From: a bacterium
GTDB lineage: Bacteria; Armatimonadota; HRBIN16
Direction of reading: 5' to 3'
NCBI GenBank assembly: GCA_025057335.1
Contig: JANWXG010000050.1
Location: 1 to 13,373 of the forward strand
DNA: 13,373 nt
Under the pieces are notes generated by a model. It was not told the DNA's origin. It worked only from the letters and a program-made list of their open reading frames with translations, and searched no databases. Within the stretch, counting starts at the first letter, position 1. Every line of letters starts with the position of its first letter. The translations under genes and the position numbers were made by a program. This document shows positions 13,025 through 13,373 of this stretch, piece after piece.

Positions 13025-13373
13025 CGGTCACCTCCACACTGGGCGCGGTGACGCAGGTAGTGGTCTACCAGCACCAGCGCCATCATCGCCTCCACGAGGG
13101 GCACGGCGCGAGGCAGCACGCAGGGGTCGTGCCTGCCCTTCGCTTGCAAGACTGCAGGCTCGCCGCGCACGTTCACTGTCTCCTGCGGTCGCATGATGGT
13201 AGCAGTGGGCTTGAACGCCACTCGAATCAGGATGTTCTCGCCGTTGGTGATTCCGCCCTGCACGCCACCCGAATGGTTAGTGCGCGTGCGTATCCTGCCT
13301 TCCCCATCCGCGTAGAAGGGGTCGTTGTGCTGCGAGCCGGTGAGGTCGGTTCCCGCAAAGCCCGAGCCGATTT
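13021..13373 (-). CDS. aroC: Chorismate synthase, C-terminal part (cut by window edge)
   Basis: The last 116 residues of chorismate synthase are visible. The enzyme is the final one of the shikimate pathway; it converts 5-enolpyruvylshikimate-3-phosphate to chorismate using reduced FMN. The segment starts IGSGFAGTDLTGSQHND and contains the family blocks NHSGGVQGGITNGE, VAFKPTATI, GRHDPCVLPRAVPLVEAMMALVL and DHYLRHRAQ, which correspond to the FMN-binding and active-site region in the C-terminal third of the usual 360-390 residues. The GRHDPC motif is intact and the stop TGA (13023-13021) is at the normal place, so the gene is complete at its 3' end and only truncated by the window. The downstream small gene overlaps the stop by two bases. 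Confidence 0.97.
   Translation of the reverse strand, partial: IGSGFAGTDLTGSQHNDPFYADGEGRIRTRTNHSGGVQGGITNGENILIRVAFKPTATIMRPQETVNVRGEPAVLQAKGRHDPCVLPRAVPLVEAMMALVLVDHYLRHRAQCGGDR

Overview
The window looks like a chromosomal segment of a bacterium of the Armatimonadota, probably an uncultured and possibly thermophilic lineage. The clues are the prepilin start of the form FTLIELLVVIAIIAILAAI followed by FPVFAQAREKARQ, which is very characteristic of that phylum's expanded H-X9-DG prepilins, a fairly high GC content, and dispersed repeats of the type GGACGCGACGGAGCGCGTCC. The phylum call is an inference from recognition, not from a search.

Layout, left to right. (1) The tail of an unidentified gene (1-180) is followed after one base by rnc, RNase III (182-919). 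(2) A 728-base non-coding stretch (920-1647) holds a block of palindromic 24-bp repeats and one 200-bp composite element, then a perfect sigma-70-type promoter. (3) That promoter drives a DUF1559-type prepilin and a 73-aa single-pass membrane protein. (4) After a gap with a strong hairpin come motA and motB, a complete proton-type flagellar stator with every key residue in the same position as in E. coli. (5) A second good promoter precedes a three-gene envelope operon: an S41 (CtpA/CtpB-like) peptidase homologue that has lost its catalytic Ser and Lys, an intact S41 peptidase, and a membrane-anchored NodB-type polysaccharide deacetylase. (6) mnmA (tRNA 2-thiouridylase) heads a tight cluster with a DUF948 protein, a YtxH protein and an AI-2E/PerM-family permease; the last three genes overlap one another or nearly touch. 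(7) A second repeat block (about 11993-12318) carries a second copy of the 200-bp composite element, inverted relative to the first. It is followed by a lone HicB-like antitoxin gene. (8) On the minus strand are the 3' part of aroC (chorismate synthase) and, translationally coupled to it by an ATGA overlap, a small protein of the CaMKII-association-domain (NTF2-like) family.

Most genes are housekeeping or envelope functions. The points that merit a second look are the pseudo-peptidase/peptidase pair, the inverted pair of MITE-like composite elements built from short palindromes, the aroC-coupled CaMKII-AD protein, and an 11-bp GC hairpin inside the overlapping start of the permease gene. I see no CRISPR array, prophage, transposase, rRNA or tRNA gene. 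I do not see a convincing new defence or biosynthetic system.
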